Below are positions 58,657-64,000 of a stretch of DNA of 64,000 nt, one piece after another. The DNA is from Lunularia cruciata (lineage: Eukaryota > Streptophyta > Marchantiopsida > Lunulariales > Lunulariaceae). The stretch lies in contig OX419757.1 of assembly GCA_948567375.1 (NCBI GenBank), forward strand, positions 13,888,001 through 13,952,000, in the 5' to 3' direction. A model generated the notes under the pieces. The model had not been told where the DNA came from and did not search any database. It was given only the letters and a program-made list of their open reading frames with translations. Each line of letters begins with the position of its first letter. Within the stretch, counting starts at the first letter, position 1. The position numbers and the translations under genes are program-made.

Positions 58657-61600
58657 AAGTTGGGGTTTCCTTGTAATGTAGTGGCTTGATTTTTTGGGGA
58701 ATCCTTGTTGTTAAGCCAAATAGAAGGGGAACAAGAATGTCTGGTCCATCTTTTTAGGCAACCATGGGGAGTCTATTTTGTTTAGGCACCCCACATCTTT
58801 GTGTAGGAGGAATACAAACTCCTATGAATCAGCACTTCTTGCAAATGACACCTCTAAAGGTCTAGTTTGGACTATATACATAAAAAAAATGAAAGAAACA
58901 AAAGAATTGGGTCTCATAACAAAGTAGGTCGTGACAAAAGGTTACCTACAAAATAGAACAGGTAACATGTTAAAAAGGATGTGGTTTGTGCAATTAAATG
59001 GAGAGCGGATATTTCATATGGAGAAACTATATTATATATTACAAATGACTAGTTAAGGTATACTTGTATATGGTGAACATGATCATGTTATTATAATGGA
59101 CACCATTGTGGTTTTGGAAGGAGTGATTACCTTCTTCTTATCATTGTGCTTTGCTCGGTGTAGATCCTCTTGGAAAAGTGGTAAGAAAAGTAGTAATAGT
59201 CAACATTTCCTAAGTATAGAGGTTCATAATAAGATCATTCTTTTTCTTTTTCTTTTTCTTTTTCTTTTTCTTGGAGTTATATAAAACTCTAGATATAAAC
59301 AATTTGACATATTTGTTATGACTATGGAATAACTCACTATATTAAAGAATTAGGACATCACTTTCACTCTCTTATTTTTGTAGTTTGTAATTAGATGTTA
59401 GATTTGTTCTTGATAGAGAGCACTTGGTAATATAATCCATAAAGAAAAATCACATGATGTAATTTTTTTGTGGTTGTTGAAATGATATATAGACCATTTT
59501 ATTTACATAATTTTTAATTTACTAGGTATAATAAGATAACTTGTTTTATGGCAATATCATGAAGGCTTATTCTCATCTTATGTCTTAAAGGCTTATCCTT
59601 ATATAGCGCAATGAGGTCTTCTTCTCTTATTTGATATCTTATATGTGTCATATGATGAACATTTTTTCAATTTTATTAATACATGTCTTCTCATCAATGC
59701 AAGACACATAATTAACAAAAATAAAGCACATGATAAAGAAGAAATACACTAATATGGAAGAGTGCTATGTATATGAGTTTTAATTGTGGAGATAAATATC
59801 TTTATGTCATTTCTTATACTTACAATATGAAGATGAAATGATTTAGCTATTTTTGTAATATGAAAATTTTAATACTTAGTAATTTTGATTGATGGGTTTC
59901 TTCTCACAAATAGAAATCACATGATTAACAATACTAAAGCAAATGGTAAAAAAAGAAATAGACTTATCTACAAGATCAATATATATGGTAATTTTTCTTG
60001 TTGAAATTAATACATACCTTCTAATCAAAGGAAAGCACATTATTAACAAAAATAAAGCATGTGGTAAAATAAGAAATAGACTTACTTGAAATATGAAAAA
60101 AATAAAATTTCTTGTATAAAAATCTTTATTCTACCCCTATAATAAAATATAACATATGTAATGTTTTAAAATATTTTTATAATGTTGATTGGATTCAAGT
60201 GTATAATCTAAATATGATACGAAGACTTCAAATAGGTCTTGCTAATTGAGGCCATGATAAAAGCTTCAAAGGAAGTTCAAGTTGTCATGACTGTCAATAT
60301 AACGTATATTAAACTTCAAAATTATATCAAACTAGACTTATTAAAAATCATATAATAAGAATTTCAAGGCACATACAAGAATATTTGTAGTACATTTTTG
60401 GTTAGGATATATTCTATTTAGAATATGTATCTATAAGAGTTAGAGTTTGGATAATTTTACAAATCTTACTTGTAGATCTTATTTTGGCTTTGTATTACAT
60501 TTGCAATGTTTATGCATTTTCTCAAATTTAAGAACTCAAAAATGAAGAGATATTTTGCACATCATCATCATACATATAAAATGTTACTTAAAGAGAAATT
60601 ATTATTTCCAGGTTGATTTGAGAAATTTATATTAGAGAGCTATAAGAATCATACAATAATTCTACAAAAGTAACCATGTTTTTTCATTTTCAACAATTTC
60701 TACATGCTTTCTAGTAGCATATCATATCTTTTATTAGAAAAATATATATTTAAATACTAATAAATTTAAGAAAAAATAATTGAAGGTAGGTATGTTACTC
60801 AACTAAGAAGATATATGGGTGAAGATTAAGCCACATTGCATACCAAAGGAATAAAAGACACCAAGAAATATAAAAGGAAGAACTAGCACAAGGTCAAGAA
60901 AGAAGTGCAAAGCAGTATGCACAAAGATGGACTCATAACCAATTAACAAGAAAAAGAAACAAAATAATCTCATTTTGACAATATGATAAAGATCCTATAT
61001 TAGTGGATTGAGAAGATGTGGTGACAAATATCCTTTAATGGTAAAGGAAGCAACAAGTATAGGATAATAAGAAGGATGAGACTAACTCTTAAAGCAACCA
61101 TATGATAGTAGAATTAAAGAAATGAAATGGATTTTAGCCCCAATGGTATATAAGATAGATGGGATGTTTAAGATGCGACAAGAGCTCACACTTTTGATGT
61201 AGAAAATATACTTCTTTATCCACTCTCCTTAATGGTTATTAAAAATATGCTTCTAATTTCAAATTTAATAACAAGTGGAAAGCTCTTTGGAATTTTGTTA
61301 CAATAAATAAATGGGTATATATCTTTATGGATAAAAAATTTAAGTATATATAGTCATTTTTTCAACAAAGGAATATATATTCATAAAACCTGTAAGTACA
61401 GAAAGTTATACCTTATATTATTTGAGAAAATAGTAATAAAGTATTGTGTGTCTTTAGAGCTTTAACAAGGAAATTGAGAAGAGTGAATTTCTAAGAGAGA
61501 TATGGACTATGAGTATGCAAGTGAAAGAGGCAAGGTAGAGGATTAAGGATCTTCTCATGTTGTTTGCAATGAGTGTGCTAGAGTTAAGTAAGGCTTGGTG

Positions 61601-62590
61601 GTACATATGTATGCTAGGGTAGCAAAGTAAATCAACATACTTGAGTGCTTATCAAGTTTGAATATAATTAGCACAGAAAGAACTTAATTGAAATTTATTA
61701 ATGATATAAAGAGATTATTCATCATTCATTGTGGAAGCACTATTGAGCAATTTGTGCTAATGTGGTGGATTTGAGAAAAGAAGAGTGAAATTGGAAGAGA
61801 GCTATGGATTGAGAATATGAAAAGTGAAAGAGGAAAAGCATAAGAGTAAGGATCTTAATGCATTGCTTGCAATAAAGCAATTGAATCAAGCAAGGCTTGG
61901 TGATGCTTGTGCATGCTAAGGAAAAGGTTGTTATGGAGAGTTTGGTTTTCCTTACATTGGCTTTGGTTTTGGCTTTGAGATGGCATGTAAACCATGAACT
62001 TGGTGATTTTTTTATTAGAGCTAATTGTGCGGTTGTGATTGGAGCCATGTTTGTGGATGTAAGAAGAACTTAAATTATGATTGTATTTAGAGCTAAATTA
62101 GAGGTCATAAATGGATCCTAGATTGTAGTCATCATTGAAGCATTAGGGATCATGAAATTGCATAGATGATTGGAACTAAAATAGTGCCATGTTTGAAGTA
62201 GCGATGATCTCCTTTGGTCATAAATTATATCCTTCTCATGTCAATTTCTACTCTCTTTTTTCTTCTATTGTTTTCTCTTTTTAGTTCTTCTTCTAGTCTT
62301 GATCTTGCTTTTCATTTATGCTTAAATTGTGTTACATCTCTTATTTATGTATTGGGTACAAGGATAAATTCAATTGTATTCATCTTTCAATATGCCTCCT
62401 TTATATTATTTGGTATGGATACTTAGAAGAATTACAATAGGTGAGAATCTTCATCTAGCACGTATATAATCAAGGACTAGAGCTTCCTAACAAATTTTCA
62501 ACTTACATGGAAATTAATAAAGTTCATTCAAAGGAAATCTTTCTAGACCTCACTTCACACATTTTGCTCTTACCATCAAAGGACCCTTCA
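58657..62590. other. AT-rich intergenic DNA
   Basis: No gene or transposon is recognised. A (TTTTTC)5 microsatellite lies at 59241-59270. A minus-strand open frame at 61740-62048 has no domain. Confidence 0.5.
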
Positions 62591-62866
62591 TATATTGATT
62601 CCCCATGGAGTATCCTACATCTCTTATCATATCTACTTTGGATACCTCATCTTGCTCGTACCATTCTATATTGATTCCCCATGGAGTATCCTACATCTCT
62701 TATCATATCTATTTTGGATACCCCATCATGATTACTTCTCTCGATGCAATTTCTCTTATCATATCTATTTTGGATACCCCATCATGATTACTTCTCTCGA
62801 TGCAATTTTTCTTATCATATCTATTTTGGATACCTCATCATGATCCCTTCTCTCGATGCAATTTGT
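62591..62866. repeat. Compound tandem repeat: 76-bp and 56-bp units
   Basis: Starts TATATTGATTCCCC at 62591 and again at 62667 (period 76). Then three nearly identical 56-bp units at 62699, 62755 and 62811, each CTTATCATATCTATTTTGG followed by ATACC and TCTCTCGATGCAATTT. The 56-bp core is also contained in the 76-bp unit. The period is not a multiple of three, so coding is unlikely. Confidence 0.9.
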
Positions 62867-63703
62867 GGACATGCTAAGAGTAAAGCTAAACTTCGCTTCC
62901 TCAACTCAAATCTTCAACTCAAGCTGCTGACAAGCGTACTCAGTATTCAAATTAAACACCTTTAATCACCCAATTAAACTTACCGGTTCATTACAAATTA
63001 CAAAACACCATAAAAACTACAAATATCATAACCCATAAAACTTTATAGAGTTGGAATGTTCTCCATATAAGATTAGAATACATTGTCCCTCTACTTGTAA
63101 ATGTTTTTATAAATATTCGAAAAATAATTTTTTGATATATTTATGGGAAGTGAAAAACCTAAAACTGACACGCCCTGATGGTAAACCATGATGTTAAACC
63201 ACCGTAAATCCTGCATTGTACATTTCACGGTTGCAGTAACAGGTGAAACTCTCACTGACAGAGGGGTGGGGAACAGAAGTTACCATTGAGCGATAACTCC
63301 CTTCCTGTTGAAATAGCAAAACAGGTTAAGAAAATCAGGGTGGCAATACCCGCAGTTGACTTGTTGACCACCTTTTCCTGACACCTGCCATGGTGAGAAG
63401 CTGCAATAGACGGGTAAGTACTTAAAAGTCCACCGGATAGAAGTAAAAACCATGTCGGAGGTCCGGCACACCCAAATTTCCCTGATGATAAAAGTATTGT
63501 GGACGACCATCCACAGGGTTTATCCTGAACGAACAATCCAGTGCGGAATGTCCGCTCGCACAAAAACGCTGCGCGGTTTCGGCAGTAAACCGTATGTACT
63601 GTGCTGTAGGGGTTGCTAAATACGGATAAGCTACAGAAGGCTCACTGTAGTGATAGAGGCAACAAGGCTGGGGAGACGGGGTGGTGTGTAGCCGAGTTCG
63701 CGC
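62867..63703. other. Unassigned DNA, GC content rising to the right
   Basis: No gene is recognised. Frames at 63252-63563 on the minus strand show no domain. Confidence 0.45.
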
Positions 63704-63748
63704 AGGTCAGTAACCCTGGGGCCCTGCGCGACCCAGGGTTACTGACCT
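63704..63748. repeat. Strong hairpin, 17-bp perfect arms, 11-base loop
   Basis: AGGTCAGTAACCCTGGG at 63704-63720 and CCCAGGGTTACTGACCT at 63732-63748 are exact inverse complements around GCCCTGCGCGA. No adjacent gene explains it. Confidence 0.92.
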
Positions 63749-64000
63749 CCATGGTCGGGAGCAAACCTACCGGCTGTTCTTGCTATGAAAGCCGCACGAT
63801 TGCGCATTTCATCTAATCTGGTCCACCGAACGTAAACTCCCATGCACTGCCAGTTAACCCCGGTTTGCGCTCACGGAAACTCAGAGCGCAGAATTCAGTT
63901 TCACGGATTACTCTACGTGGAACCACGTGGGAAATAGCTTTGTGCGAGATCGGCTCCACACCGGGGCCAGCAGGGAGGAGGGAGCTTTGGTGAAAGACAA
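63749..64000. other. Right edge, unassigned
   Basis: GC-richer DNA; AAGCCGCACGAT near 63788 and AATCTGG near 63815 resemble 23773-23810. Nothing further is recognised before the window ends. Confidence 0.4.

Noticed and set aside
59241-59270. TTTTTC repeat as a terminator or polypyrimidine element
   Set aside because: It is a simple microsatellite with no gene next to it.
61740-62048. 102-codon minus-strand ORF
   Set aside because: Low-complexity Thr/Ser/Leu content, no recognisable motif, AT-rich surroundings.

Overview
The window is nuclear DNA of a land plant. The evidence is one plant-type DEAD-box RNA helicase gene of the organellar RH47/ISE1 group with GT-AG introns, two families of Ty3/gypsy chromodomain retrotransposons primed by initiator-Met tRNA, and mutational decay that looks like loss of methylated CG and CHG cytosines. 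The helicase introns are short (331 and 162 bp), so a bryophyte or other seed-free plant is possible, but this is only a guess. About half of the window is recognisable mobile DNA.

Layout. 1-451 is unassigned. 452-7050 is a decayed minus-strand chromovirus, family A, with two 738-bp LTRs. It abuts the 3' tail and LTR of a family B element (7051-7587). 10156-11440 is a Mutator-like element with long terminal inverted repeats and two small family D insertions. 12640-14884 is the helicase gene, the only gene here that looks functional. 15000-25300 is mostly unique AT-rich DNA with hairpins, an inverted-repeat mosaic at 17951-18468 and micro-copies of D. From 25309 to 53769 the region is built from family D (a non-LTR retrotransposon with a restriction-like endonuclease) and family B. 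A nearly full-length minus-strand D copy (30007-48813) is split by a 15.7-kb chain of B elements (31335-47022). Nested in that chain is a complete B element, B2 (37694-43390), with a perfect 5-bp target duplication. A full-length plus-strand D copy lies at 48908-52635. A 5'-truncated B copy ends at 58656. 58657-64000 is AT-rich, with tandem repeats and a strong hairpin near the right edge.

How it fits together. Family B LTRs carry arrays of perfect GAA/TTC pentamers (heat-shock elements) directly upstream of a TATA box, so B is predicted to be a heat-responsive chromovirus. Family D encodes an N-terminal zinc finger, a reverse transcriptase, a CCHC knuckle and a K/R-x-D-x12-D motif. It leaves 5'-truncated copies as small as about 45 bp. 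It has inserted three times in succession into the same short AT-rich target (AATTTAAC). In the best B and D copies every premature stop is TGA or TAG and none is TAA, which is expected if decay is confined to CG and CHG sites. The helicase gene is intact by eye; every transposon ORF is broken.
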